Source: Planotetraspora sp. A-T 1434
GTDB lineage: Bacteria; Actinomycetota; Actinomycetes; Streptosporangiales; Streptosporangiaceae
Direction of reading: 5' to 3'
Length of the DNA: 64,000 nt
Assembly: GCF_025420585.1 (NCBI RefSeq)
Contig: NZ_JAOEGB010000025.1
Span: forward strand, 62,001-126,000
Shown here: positions 8,181 to 16,674 of the stretch, in pieces
Layout of the letters: each line of letters begins with the position of its first letter
Numbering within the stretch: position 1 is the stretch's first letter
Position numbers and translations under genes: made by a program
The notes under the pieces: model-generated
Told to the model about the DNA's origin: nothing
Databases searched by the model: none
What the model saw: only the letters and a program-made list of their open reading frames with translations

Positions 8181-8414
8181 ATGGGCAGGCACAGGCGCGG
8201 GAAAATGCAGGGCATCGAGACCGTGGGGGATCTCATCGACGCTCTGGAGCGTTTCGATCCAGACCTCGAAGTGCGGTTCGCTGTGCAGCCGCGGATGCCC
8301 ATGAGCTACACGATCGGCCCGCTCGCAGAGTTCGACTACATCCTGTGGATCGGCGAGGCGAAGTCCGACGGCTACGTCCCCGACGACGCCGCCACCCGCC
8401 TCGGCTGGCGCTAG
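8181..8414 (+). CDS. Small conserved hypothetical protein
   Basis: A 77-residue protein beginning MGRHRRGKMQG. The segment TVGDLIDALERFDPDLEVRFAVQP, split over two short conserved blocks, resembles small proteins with a 'LIxxLxxxDPxxEVxxAxQP' pattern found in actinomycete and phage genomes; the function is not known. GGAGAAAG lies 7 bp before the ATG. Its TAG stop overlaps the stop of the convergent SIS gene inside the palindrome CTAG. Confidence 0.65.
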   Translation: MGRHRRGKMQGIETVGDLIDALERFDPDLEVRFAVQPRMPMSYTIGPLAEFDYILWIGEAKSDGYVPDDAATRLGWR

Positions 8415-9358
8415 ATCCAGTACGTGGCCGCGAGGAGTTCGGCCACCAGCGTCTCGGTGAGCAGGGCGACGTCCGGGTCGTCGTCATGCAGGTAGCGGAC
8501 CGACGCGGCCTGCCCCTCACGATCACCACCCACAGTCACCACGGTCGAGCCCCGCTGGCGGATCCAGTCCATCGCCTGCTCGTCGTAGCGGGAGCCGGGG
8601 AACAGCAGAGCCCGGTAGTCGTACGTCTTCGTCAGATACACGTCCACGTGGGCCCAGTCGCCGGTCTCGCAGGCGTCCGCCTGGCGGCGCGGCCCCTCCC
8701 GGAACATCAGCGCGGACTGCTCGGCCGATGACAGCCGCTCGGCGGGCGCGATCGTGTAGACGCCGTACGGCCCGTCGAGCAGCGTCGCCGTCTCCTCCAG
8801 CCAGTCGCCGCGCCGGTCGAGGAGGTCGGCGGTGGCTTCGGCGGCCCGCCGTACGAGCCCTGAGATCTCGTTTCCGGCGTGGGCCTTCGCGGTGAAGGCG
8901 AGCAGGAGGGCCAGCGTGTGCTGGAACGTCCGGCAGGCCACGCCGCCCCGCTCCTCGCCCGCGACCATGGGCACCACCAGGCCGGCGCCCTGGGTGATAG
9001 CGGAACCCGGCTTGTTGGTCATGGCAACGACGAAGGACGCTCCCGCGTGGCGGGACACGGCGTCGAGCGTCTCGCGGCTGCCGCCGGACGCCGAGATGGC
9101 GACCGCCAGCGTCCGTGGGCCCGGGGGAGTGCCCATCGACGCGGAGGCGTATTCGGCGACCGCGTCGATCCCCGCCGCCCGCAGGCGCTGGGCCGCCACG
9201 CCCGCGGCGTACCGTGAGCTGCCCATCCCGAGGAACACCACCCGGTCGTACTCCGGCAGTCCCTCGAACGGGTCTTCCCTGTCGAGGAAGTCCGCCAGCG
9301 CGCCCAGCGCCTCCGGCTTGGCCTCCAGGTCGGCCAGATAAAGCTCAGCGTCCACCAC
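8411..9358 (-). CDS. SIS-domain sugar-phosphate isomerase/deaminase
   Basis: A 315-residue protein with two SIS domains (about 25-155 and 190-310), the architecture of the isomerase half of glucosamine-6-phosphate synthase and of AgaS/FrlB-type deaminases. Visible motifs are GMGSSRYAA, ISASGGSRET and a C-terminal Glu-rich helix (LLTETLVAELLA). There is no glutaminase domain, so it more probably converts or deaminates an amino sugar phosphate than makes one. It lies downstream of the kinase on the same strand, separated by a repeat-filled gap. The pair suggests uptake, phosphorylation and isomerisation of glucosamine or a related amino sugar. Confidence 0.85.
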   Translation of the reverse strand: MVDAELYLADLEAKPEALGALADFLDREDPFEGLPEYDRVVFLGMGSSRYAAGVAAQRLRAAGIDAVAEYASASMGTPPGPRTLAVAISASGGSRETLDAVSRHAGASFVVAMTNKPGSAITQGAGLVVPMVAGEERGGVACRTFQHTLALLLAFTAKAHAGNEISGLVRRAAEATADLLDRRGDWLEETATLLDGPYGVYTIAPAERLSSAEQSALMFREGPRRQADACETGDWAHVDVYLTKTYDYRALLFPGSRYDEQAMDWIRQRGSTVVTVGGDREGQAASVRYLHDDDPDVALLTETLVAELLAATYWI

Positions 9359-9378
9359 ACCCGCCCCTCACCGTTGTT

Positions 9379-9499
9379 GTGATCATGCACACCTTCCCGC
9401 TCGTCCCGCCCCGCCTGCCCCAACCCTCCGCCGTGATCATGCACACCTTCCCGCGCTGCTCCTCTGACCAGTGCGAGCCGCATGTCTGATCATGCGAAC
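9379..9499 (+). repeat. Dispersed TGATCATGCAC repeat cluster 3
   Basis: Two full copies (GTGATCATGCACACC then TTCCCG) at 9379-9400 and 9432-9454 lie 53 bp apart, and a shortened TGATCATGCGAAC copy is at 9487-9499. The TGA of the last copy, read on the minus strand, is the stop codon of the kinase gene. Confidence 0.85.
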
Positions 9500-10683
9500 C
9501 ACGAACGCAGCACTCCCATGGGGGCGTAGCGCCAGCGCGGCAGGTGGCGAGCCGCGTAGATCAGCTCGCGGCATTCCTGCTCGACCTCGAACGGCCGCAG
9601 CAACGACCGGTCGAGCAGCTCCTCCCGGCCCGCCTCGGCCAGCGCGTCAGCATAGGCTGACTCCACGCCCGCGCGTGCCGCCGCCACCCAGGCGACCATG
9701 GCGGCGGGGTCCATGGACCTCCGCTTGATCGCCACCTGGCCGACGTGCTCCACGCTCGTCGTGAGCTGGGCCAGGTCACGCGCGGCGGGCTGGAACGCTT
9801 CGGCGTCCGTCACGGTCGGGTTGCCGTCGAAGTCCACCACGGCGTACCCCTCGCGCCACCGGAGGATCTGGCCCACGTGCAGGTCGCCGTGGATCCGGAT
9901 GAGCGGGCTCCTCCCGGCGGACGCCAGCGGAGCGAGCTCCCGCCGCAGGTGGTCGGCGTGCAGGCGCAGCCATTCCGCGTCATTCAGCCATTCCTTGCCG
10001 CTCGGCAGGTCCGGGTCGTGAAGCCGGTCCTGGTCGTTCAGCCGGTCCGGGTCGTGGAGCGTGAGCGCCTCCCGTAGCGCCTCCTCCGCCCGTGCCGCGA
10101 AGCCGGGCCGTGCCGCAGAGCCGGGGCGGGGCGGCAGCCGCACCGGATCGGGGAAGATCTCGGATGGCGTGGCCATGGCGACGTGCAACTCGGCGGCCAG
10201 GCGGCCGATCTCGGCGGCGAAAGCCGTACGGCCCGCGACGGCCTCGTCCACGCACCACTCCCAGCCGTCCTGCGCGCCCGGCAGGTACGCGGTGACCAGG
10301 GCGACCAGCGCCTCCTCCCAGAAGATCGCGGCGTACGGCGTGGCCGTCCGGTGGAATCCGGCCAGATGAGCGAGCAGCCCGGGGGCGGGATGCGGCGCCC
10401 GCGACGGCCGTGGGAACCACTTGACCACCACGGTCTCGCCCGCGATCACCGAGTGGTTCGTCTGGTCGACGGCGATCGCCCGCTCACCGGGTGGTACGGC
10501 AGGCAGGGGGGCCAGCGCCCGCACCGAGAAGGGCGGCGGGACCCCCCGGCCATCGTGGGCCTCCACCGCGGACGCGCCCTGAGCCAGCGTCCGGATGACG
10601 GCCTCGGTGACGCCCTCCCTCGCTTCAAGTTCCAGTGAGCCGTCGGGCCGTTCGGACACGGCCGGCCATAGCGAGGGTTCCAC
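9490..10683 (-). CDS. Maltokinase-like kinase, probable glucosamine kinase
   Basis: A 397-residue protein of the maltokinase/aminoglycoside-phosphotransferase fold. The ATP-binding Lys is about Lys88 (VVVKWF). The catalytic loop HGDLHVGQ is at 265-272 with the base Asp267, and the metal Asp284/286 lie in DFDGNP. The family of actinobacterial glucosamine kinases described from Streptacidiphilus has this fold and is reported to sit near SIS-isomerase genes, as here, so phosphorylation of glucosamine is the best guess. Residues about 210-236 contain short internal repeats (DPDRLN, DQDRLH, DPDLPS). It is divergent from the ABC transporter across a TetR-type operator and is probably under the same control. 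Confidence 0.8.
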   Translation of the reverse strand: MEPSLWPAVSERPDGSLELEAREGVTEAVIRTLAQGASAVEAHDGRGVPPPFSVRALAPLPAVPPGERAIAVDQTNHSVIAGETVVVKWFPRPSRAPHPAPGLLAHLAGFHRTATPYAAIFWEEALVALVTAYLPGAQDGWEWCVDEAVAGRTAFAAEIGRLAAELHVAMATPSEIFPDPVRLPPRPGSAARPGFAARAEEALREALTLHDPDRLNDQDRLHDPDLPSGKEWLNDAEWLRLHADHLRRELAPLASAGRSPLIRIHGDLHVGQILRWREGYAVVDFDGNPTVTDAEAFQPAARDLAQLTTSVEHVGQVAIKRRSMDPAAMVAWVAAARAGVESAYADALAEAGREELLDRSLLRPFEVEQECRELIYAARHLPRWRYAPMGVLRSWFA

Positions 10684-10702
10684 GCACTCTCCCGTGCTGT
10701 TC

Positions 10703-10718
10703 CTGAATCATAATTCAA
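10703..10718. promoter_or_regulatory. TetR-type operator, copy 1 (TGAATnnnnATTCA)
   Basis: CTGAATCATAATTCAA is an inverted repeat matching TTGAATnnnnATTCAA with one mismatch. It lies between the divergent kinase and ABC transporter genes in an unusually AT-rich stretch. The perfect version occurs next to the tetR gene of this cluster. Confidence 0.75.
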
Positions 10719-10818
10719 ATCGAAACACAAAAGTAAAGCTCACGATGCTGGACAAAGTCTTGTCTAGGTTGAGCAGTCCTGCAACACTGACGGCCATCCT
10801 CATCGCAAGGGAGCCCCC

Positions 10819-11922
10819 ATGCCGCGTCACGTGCCCGTCGCTCTGGCCTCCGCCGGCCTGGCGTTCGCCCTCGCCGCCTGTGGCGGCGCCTCGACAACGG
10901 ACTCCGGTGGGCAGGCCGCACCTGACGCGCTCAACGCCAAGGCGGACCTCTCCAAGCAGAGCCTCACGATCTCCATCTGGGACGGTTACAGCCCCAAGGA
11001 CCTGCCGCAGCAGGTCAAGGCGAAGCTCGGCTTCGACACCAAGGTGGCCATCCACGACACCAACGAGACCGTGATGGCGAAGCTGACGGCCGGTGGCGAC
11101 AGCGGCATCGACGTGGCCTTCGTCTCGGGGCAGTACGCGCAGGCGCTCAACGCGCAGGGCCTGCTGGAGCCGCTCCACCCCGAGCTGATCCCGAACCTGA
11201 AGAACCTCTACCCCGAGGCGACGCAGCTCGCCTACGACAAGGGCAACAAGTTCTCGGTTCCGTACACCTGGGGCACCACGGGGCTGTGCTACCGCAGCGA
11301 CCTGGTGAAGACGCCGCCGACGAGCTGGAACGACCTGCTCAACCCGTCCGCCGACCTCAAGAAGAAGATCACCATGATGACCACCGAGCGGTGGCTGGCG
11401 CTCCCGGCCCTCAAGCTGCTCGGCGCCTCGGTCAACACCACCGACCAGGCCACGCTCGACAAGGCCAAGGCGGCGCTGCTGAAGGTCAAGCCCGACCTCC
11501 TGGCCTACGACGACACGACGTTCGGCGACCGGCTCAAGTCCGGCGAGGCCGTGATGGTCGAGGCGTGGGACGGCTGGTGCCCCACGGACCAGAAGAACAT
11601 CAAGTTCGTGGTGCCGAAGGAGGGCAGCGACCTCTGGACGGACACGATGGTGATCCTCAAGAGCTCGAAGAACAAGGAGGCGGCGCACGCCTTCATCAAC
11701 TACGTCCTCGAGCCGTCGGTGCACGGCTGGGTGCCCGCGAACATCCTCTACAAGGTCCCGAACAAGGCCGCGATGGACACCGTTGACCCGGCCCTGCTCA
11801 AGGATCACCCCGAGCTGGCGCTGCCCCCGGCCGACCTGCTCAAGGGTGAGGGCCTGATCGACCTCGGCGAGGCGTCCACCGCGTACACGCGCCTGTCCAC
11901 CGAGGTCGCGGCGGCCCAATGA
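10819..11922 (+). CDS. Spermidine/putrescine-type ABC transporter substrate-binding lipoprotein
   Basis: A 367-residue PotD-like periplasmic-type binding protein tethered as a lipoprotein: the signal sequence ends in the lipobox Leu18-Ala-Ala-Cys21. The mature part begins with a typical beta strand (LTISIWDGYSPKDLP) and has SVPYTWGTTGLCYR, the PotD-family hinge segment. It should capture a polyamine or a related amine outside the membrane and hand it to the two permeases encoded downstream. It is the first gene of a four-gene transport operon with overlapping stops and starts. The true ligand is not proven; the neighbouring amine oxidase supports an amine. Confidence 0.88.
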   Translation: MPRHVPVALASAGLAFALAACGGASTTDSGGQAAPDALNAKADLSKQSLTISIWDGYSPKDLPQQVKAKLGFDTKVAIHDTNETVMAKLTAGGDSGIDVAFVSGQYAQALNAQGLLEPLHPELIPNLKNLYPEATQLAYDKGNKFSVPYTWGTTGLCYRSDLVKTPPTSWNDLLNPSADLKKKITMMTTERWLALPALKLLGASVNTTDQATLDKAKAALLKVKPDLLAYDDTTFGDRLKSGEAVMVEAWDGWCPTDQKNIKFVVPKEGSDLWTDTMVILKSSKNKEAAHAFINYVLEPSVHGWVPANILYKVPNKAAMDTVDPALLKDHPELALPPADLLKGEGLIDLGEASTAYTRLSTEVAAAQ

Positions 11923-12779
11923 CGTCTCCGCCGGTGGTCAGAAAGGCAGTCGCCCGGGTCGTCACACTGGGGCCCGGGTTCGGCTTCCTGACCGTCTTCC
12001 TGCTCGTGCCGCTGGCGCTGGTGCTGAGCTACACCGTGTTCCGCCGCGGCCGGTTCGGCGGGATCGTCTACCAGCCGACGGGAGAGAACTTCACCCGCCT
12101 GGCCGACCCGCTCTACCTCGACGTGGTGGCCGGGTCGGTCAAGATCGCGGCGCTGACGACGGTGCTGGCGCTGCTGCTCGGCTACCCCACGGCGTACATG
12201 ATCGCGAGGCTGCCCGGCCGGTGGAGGGTCATCGCCCTGGTGGCCGTCGTGCTGCCGTTCTGGACGAACTTCCTCATCCGGACGTACGCCTGGATCGTCC
12301 TGCTGAACTCGCAGGGGCCGGTCAACTCCGCACTGAAGGCCCTCGGGCTCGGCCCCGTCGAACTGCTCTACACCGACGGGGCCATCGTCGCCGGGCTCCT
12401 CTACGCGTACCTGCCGTTGATGATCCTGCCGCTCTACTCGGCCATCGAGCGCCTGGACCCCCAGCTCAGGGAGGCCTCGGCGAACCTGGGCGCGCGGCCG
12501 GCCCGCACGTTCTGGTCGGTCACGCTGCCGCTCTCGCTGCCCGGGGTGCTGACGGGCTGCGTGTTCGTCTTCGTGCCGAGCCTGGGCAACTTCGTCATCC
12601 CCGAACTGCTCGGCGGAGGCCGCCGGATCATGGTGGGCAACCTCATCCGCGACCAGTTCCTCAAGGCCAGGGACTATCCGTTCGGGTCGGTGCTCGCGCT
12701 CGCCGTGATCGCCGTGCTCGTGCTGCTGCTGTTCGCCCAGGCCTGGGCCAGCCGGAGGGCGGGCCGCGATGCGTCGTAA
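11919..12779 (+). CDS. ABC transporter permease (PotB-like)
   Basis: A 286-residue inner-membrane permease with six predicted hydrophobic segments. The coupling loop EASANLG (185-191) contacts the ATPase. The hydrophobic stretches around 22-40, 75-95, 103-122, 155-175, 208-230 and 256-275 fit the MetI-type fold. Its ATG overlaps the TGA of the binding-protein gene by 4 bp, indicating translational coupling. It pairs with the next permease to form a heterodimeric channel, as in PotB/PotC. Confidence 0.88.
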   Translation: MTSPPVVRKAVARVVTLGPGFGFLTVFLLVPLALVLSYTVFRRGRFGGIVYQPTGENFTRLADPLYLDVVAGSVKIAALTTVLALLLGYPTAYMIARLPGRWRVIALVAVVLPFWTNFLIRTYAWIVLLNSQGPVNSALKALGLGPVELLYTDGAIVAGLLYAYLPLMILPLYSAIERLDPQLREASANLGARPARTFWSVTLPLSLPGVLTGCVFVFVPSLGNFVIPELLGGGRRIMVGNLIRDQFLKARDYPFGSVLALAVIAVLVLLLFAQAWASRRAGRDAS

Positions 12780-13554
12780 GTCAACCGCCGGAAACGGCTG
12801 GCTGCGCCTGCCGTTCTGGCTCACCTACCTGTTCCTGTACGCGCCGATCGCCGTGCTCGTCGTCATGTCGTTCAACCGGAACAAGTCGCCGTACTCGTGG
12901 GGCGGCTTCTCCCTCGACTGGTACGGCAGGCTCGCGGGGAACTCCGACATCCGCACGGGCCTGGTGAACACGCTGATCGTCGCCTTCGGCTCGACCGCGC
13001 TGTCCACGATCCTCGGCACGCTGCTGGCGATCGGCCTGGCGCGTCACACGCGGTCGAAGCTGCTGGACGCGCTGGCCACGCTGCCCGCGATCCTGCCCGA
13101 CCTCGTCCTGGCGATCGGCCTGCTGGTGTTCTACTCCGCGATCAAGATGACGCTGGGGCTGCACTCGGTGCTGATCGCGCACACGGTGTTCGGCATGGCC
13201 TTCGTGGCGGCGGTCGTCCGGGCGCGGCTGGGCCACGTGGACACGTCGCTGGAGGAGGCATCCCGGGACCTCGGCGCGACGCCGTTCACCACCTTCACCA
13301 AGGTCACGCTGCCGACGCTCGCGCCCGGCATCGTGGCGGGCGCGCTGCTGGCCTTCACGCTCTCGCTCGACGAGTTCGTGATCGCGTTCTTCACGGCGGC
13401 CCCATCCCAGCCGACCCTGCCCATCGTCATCTACTCGATGGTGCGGTTCGGCGTCACTCCTGAGATCAACGCGCTGGCGACGCTGCTGCTCGCGGTGAGC
13501 TTCACCGTCGTGATCGCCGCCCAGCGCCTGACCAAGCTGACCGAGGCGCTGTGA
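12769..13554 (+). CDS. ABC transporter permease (PotC-like)
   Basis: A 261-residue permease, second half of the channel. The coupling motif EEASRDLGA is at 162-170, and the N-terminus WLTYLFLYAPIAVLVVMSF is the PotC-type first membrane helix. It overlaps the previous permease by 11 bp. Length and domain layout are normal for the family. Confidence 0.88.
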   Translation: MRRKSTAGNGWLRLPFWLTYLFLYAPIAVLVVMSFNRNKSPYSWGGFSLDWYGRLAGNSDIRTGLVNTLIVAFGSTALSTILGTLLAIGLARHTRSKLLDALATLPAILPDLVLAIGLLVFYSAIKMTLGLHSVLIAHTVFGMAFVAAVVRARLGHVDTSLEEASRDLGATPFTTFTKVTLPTLAPGIVAGALLAFTLSLDEFVIAFFTAAPSQPTLPIVIYSMVRFGVTPEINALATLLLAVSFTVVIAAQRLTKLTEAL

Positions 13555-14645
13555 ATCACATGACGGGGACCACCACCACGACCAGTCTGATCTCCATCGA
13601 CGGCGTCAGCCGCCGGTTCGGCGATGTGACCGCGCTCGACTCGGTCAGCCTGGACATCCGGCAGGGCGAGTTCTTCGCGCTGCTCGGGCCCTCCGGCTGC
13701 GGCAAGACGACCCTGCTGCGGATCCTCGCCGGGTTCGAGGAGCCGGACACCGGCTCGGTGCGGCTCGACGGCGCCGACCTGCTGGCCGTCCCGGCCCACC
13801 GCCGCCCGGTCAACCTGATGTTCCAGTCGTACGCGCTCTTCCCGCACATGAGCGTGGAGAAGAACGTGGCCTACGGCCTGGAGCGGGAGAAGCTGCCCCG
13901 CGAGGAGATCAGAAAGCGGGTCTCCGAGGTGCTGGAGACCGTGGGCCTGGCCGCCCACGCCCGCCGCAGGCCGCACCAGCTGTCGGGCGGGCAGCGCCAG
14001 CGGGTGGCGCTCGCGCGGGCGATCGTGAAGCGCCCCCGGCTGCTGCTGCTCGACGAGCCGCTGTCCGCGCTGGACAAGAAGGTGCGGGCCGAGATGCAGC
14101 TCGAACTCAAGCGGCTCCAGCACGAGGTCGGCATCACCTTCGTCGTGGTCACCCACGACCAGGAGGAGGCCATGTCGCTCGCCGACCGCATCGCCGTCAT
14201 GCAGGGCGGCCGGGTCGAGCAACTGGACGCCCCCGTCGCCCTCTACGACCGGCCGCGCACGCCGTTCGTGGCCGACTTCATCGGGGCCAACAACCTCTTC
14301 CCGGGCACCGTGACCGCCAAGGGCCTGGAGGCCGGCGGCCTCGGCGTCCTGCCCGCCCCCGCTGATCTCGCCGCCGATTTCCCGGTGGGCGCGCGGGCGC
14401 TGCTCGCCGTCCGTCCAGAGCGGGTACGGCTCGGCGCGGGCGAGCTGAGGGGGACGGTCGTGGACGTCAGCTTCTACGGCGGCACGTCGCATGTGGCGCT
14501 GAGCGTGCCCGGCCACGAGGGGCACGTCCTCGTGGCCACCCAGGGGCCGGCGAGGGTCGAGACCGGCGCGGAGGTCCAGCTCGGCTGGAACGCCGCCGAC
14601 GCCAGCCTCATCCCTGTCAGCGAGCGCGGCGACCGTTCGGTTTGA
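13551..14645 (+). CDS. ABC transporter ATP-binding protein (PotA-like)
   Basis: A 364-residue ATPase driving the polyamine-type importer. Walker A GPSGCGKTT is at 46-54, the signature LSGGQ near 144, Walker B LLLLDEP near 165, and a C-terminal TOBE domain from about 280. The GTG start overlaps the permease TGA (GTGA); ATG 13560 is an alternative. The 3' end overlaps the convergent tetR gene by 29 bp. All catalytic motifs are intact. Confidence 0.9.
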   Translation: MNHMTGTTTTTSLISIDGVSRRFGDVTALDSVSLDIRQGEFFALLGPSGCGKTTLLRILAGFEEPDTGSVRLDGADLLAVPAHRRPVNLMFQSYALFPHMSVEKNVAYGLEREKLPREEIRKRVSEVLETVGLAAHARRRPHQLSGGQRQRVALARAIVKRPRLLLLDEPLSALDKKVRAEMQLELKRLQHEVGITFVVVTHDQEEAMSLADRIAVMQGGRVEQLDAPVALYDRPRTPFVADFIGANNLFPGTVTAKGLEAGGLGVLPAPADLAADFPVGARALLAVRPERVRLGAGELRGTVVDVSFYGGTSHVALSVPGHEGHVLVATQGPARVETGAEVQLGWNAADASLIPVSERGDRSV

Positions 14646-15258
14646 CCGGGTTTGCGGCCTTGAGTGGGTTCCCCGTGGCGAGCCGGGCGTAGTCGAGGAT
14701 GAGCTCGACCGCCCGCTCCGCGTCGATCGAGTGATGGCGGGCCATGATGCGGTAGCCGTACGCGTCCTCAAGGGCGACGAGGTTGCGGCCGATCGTCTCG
14801 GAGTCCTGCGCGAGCGTGAAGATGCCGTGGGCCGCGCCGGTCTCCAGGATCGTCTGGAACATCGACACCTGCCGGTCGAACAGCGTCGTCAGCAGCGTGC
14901 CGTACACCCGGTTGCGCCCGGCCGCGCCGCCCAGCTCGCACAGCAGCCGGACGCCCGCGTCGTCGGGGCCCTCGGGGAGGCCCGAACGGATCGTCGTGAT
15001 GAGCTTCTGCGCCGGGTCGGCGATGCCGCTGATCTTCTTGACGCGCTGCTCGTAAAAGCGCTCCATCCCGGCGTGGTGCGCCTCGATCAGCAGATCGCGC
15101 AGGTCGGGGTAGTGGTACAGCACCGCGCCCGAGGTCAGGCCGGCCTCTTCCGCGATCTGGTTCAGATGGACGCCTTCGGCGCCGTGCTGGATCATCGCCC
15201 TCCGGGCCGCGTCGATCAGGTCGACCCGCCGGTCCGCCTTGCTCTTGCGCTGAGTCAT
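14617..15258 (-). CDS. TetR-family repressor of the amine/amino-sugar cluster
   Basis: A 213-residue regulator. The N-terminal helix-turn-helix (about 12-58) includes LNQIAEEAGLTSGAVLYHYPDL, spread over helices 2-3; the rest is a ligand-binding, dimerisation domain. The start MTQRKSKADRR at 15258 is chosen; MKRGAMTQ from 15273 is possible. It is convergent with the ABC operon and divergent from the glycosyltransferase, with a perfect TTGAATnnnnATTCAA palindrome in the shared promoter. A near-identical palindrome precedes the transporter. Autoregulation and control of the whole cluster follow as inference. The inducer is unknown, perhaps a polyamine or aldehyde. Confidence 0.85.
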   Translation of the reverse strand: MTQRKSKADRRVDLIDAARRAMIQHGAEGVHLNQIAEEAGLTSGAVLYHYPDLRDLLIEAHHAGMERFYEQRVKKISGIADPAQKLITTIRSGLPEGPDDAGVRLLCELGGAAGRNRVYGTLLTTLFDRQVSMFQTILETGAAHGIFTLAQDSETIGRNLVALEDAYGYRIMARHHSIDAERAVELILDYARLATGNPLKAANPVKPNGRRAR

Positions 15259-15326
15259 TGCACCCCGCTTCATCTGCACGCGACACCATACTCTCGCAGG
15301 TCTTGACGGGTGCGCTAGATACGTAT

Positions 15327-15342
15327 TTGAATCTCGATTCAA
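15327..15342. promoter_or_regulatory. TetR-type operator, copy 2 (perfect TTGAATnnnnATTCAA)
   Basis: TTGAATCTCGATTCAA is a perfect inverted repeat (7-bp arms, 2-bp centre). It lies between tetR and the glycosyltransferase gene, 21 bp before the glycosyltransferase start. It shares the 12 fixed bases, with one exception, with the site in front of the ABC transporter. Confidence 0.82.
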
Positions 15343-15363
15343 CAGGAACCAGGGAGCCCCCAG

Positions 15364-16674
15364 ATGACAGACAAGCAGCTGACGATCCTTTTCATGCCGG
15401 AGAGTGCCTACGGCCCGACGAACAACTGCATCGGGATCGGGGACGTCCTGCGTCGCCGCGGTCATCGGGTGGTGTTCGCGGCGGAGGCGTCGTGGAAGGG
15501 GAAGCTGCAGGCGCTGGGCTTCGAGGAGGATCTGGTGGACCTGGCGCCGCCGGCCGTTCAGGAGCAGGACGCGGAGGAGCAGGACGCGGGGCAGTTCTGG
15601 AAGGACTTCATCCGGGACACGGCTCCGGAGTATCGCAAGAGCACGCGTGCGCAGTTGGAGACGGTGACCAAGCCGATCTGGGACGCGCTGATCGATGGTG
15701 TGAAGTATTGCGAGCCGCAGTTGAGGGCCATCATCGAGCGGGTCCGGCCGGACGTCATCGTCGAGGACAACGTCATCACCTTCCCCGCGCTTTTGACGGC
15801 GCCGAGACAGGACGGGAGCGGGGTGCCGTTCGTACGGATCGTGTCGTGCAACCCGCTGGAGGTGAAGGGGCCCGGGGTGGCGCCGGTGTTCTCGGGTCTG
15901 CCGGCCGCCGACGACAGTGGGTGGGCGGACTTCCGGGCGGAGTATGACCGGACGCATCGGGAGATCTGGGCGGCGTTCAACGAGTGGGTGGTCGAGCAGG
16001 GCGCGCCCGCGCTGCCGGAGCTGGAGTTCATCCATGTGGGGGATGCGAACCTCTACGTCTACCCGGAGGTCGTGGACTACACGGCGGAGCGGCCGCTGGA
16101 TGGCTCCTGGACCCGGCTGGATTCCTCGGTACGGGAGACCGACGAGGAGTTCACCCTGCCGGACATCCCGGGTGAGGGGTCGCTGATCTATTTCTCGCTG
16201 GGGTCGCTCGGCTCGGCCGATGTGGAGCTGATGCGCCGGGTGATCTCGGTGCTGGCGAAGACGCCGCACCGCTACATCGTGTCCAAGGGTCCGTTGCACG
16301 AGGAAATCGAGCTGGCGCCGAACATGTGGGGTGCGGAGTTCGTGCCCCAGACGAAGATCGTGCCGTTGGTCGACCTGGTCATCACCCACGGCGGGAACAA
16401 CACGACCACCGAGGCGCTGCACTTCGGCAAGCCGATGATCGTGTTGCCGCTGTTCTGGGACCAGTACGACAACGCCCAGCGCCTCGACGAGACCGGCTAC
16501 GGCGTCCGCCTCGACACCTACCGGTTCACCGACGAGGAGCTGATCGGGGCGATCGACCGGCTGCTGGGCGACGTGGATCTGCGCTCCCGGCTGGAGGCGG
16601 CCGGCGCGGAGATCCGCCGCCGCGACGGCCTGCGGGTCGCCGCCGACGCGATCGAGCGGATCGCCGCCAAGTGA
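15364..16674 (+). CDS. MGT-type UDP-glycosyltransferase (GT1 family)
   Basis: A 436-residue GT-B glycosyltransferase of the macrolide/UGT group. The donor-binding signature is near the C-terminus: HGGNNTTTEAL at 342-352 and LPLFWDQYDN at 361-370, where Asp366 and Gln367 normally contact the UDP-sugar. The N-terminal acceptor domain begins LTILFMPESAYGPTN. It presumably glycosylates a small acceptor; it is unusual to find it between a polyamine-type importer and amine catabolic enzymes. Its stop overlaps the GTG start of the FAD oxidoreductase, so the two are translated together. Substrates cannot be predicted. Confidence 0.85.
   Translation: MTDKQLTILFMPESAYGPTNNCIGIGDVLRRRGHRVVFAAEASWKGKLQALGFEEDLVDLAPPAVQEQDAEEQDAGQFWKDFIRDTAPEYRKSTRAQLETVTKPIWDALIDGVKYCEPQLRAIIERVRPDVIVEDNVITFPALLTAPRQDGSGVPFVRIVSCNPLEVKGPGVAPVFSGLPAADDSGWADFRAEYDRTHREIWAAFNEWVVEQGAPALPELEFIHVGDANLYVYPEVVDYTAERPLDGSWTRLDSSVRETDEEFTLPDIPGEGSLIYFSLGSLGSADVELMRRVISVLAKTPHRYIVSKGPLHEEIELAPNMWGAEFVPQTKIVPLVDLVITHGGNNTTTEALHFGKPMIVLPLFWDQYDNAQRLDETGYGVRLDTYRFTDEELIGAIDRLLGDVDLRSRLEAAGAEIRRRDGLRVAADAIERIAAK

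Noticed and set aside
14617-16422. A 601-residue fusion of tetR with upstream sequence
   Set aside because: The N-terminal 380 residues are antisense shadow of the glycosyltransferase; the TetR domain starts at 15258 next to its operator.
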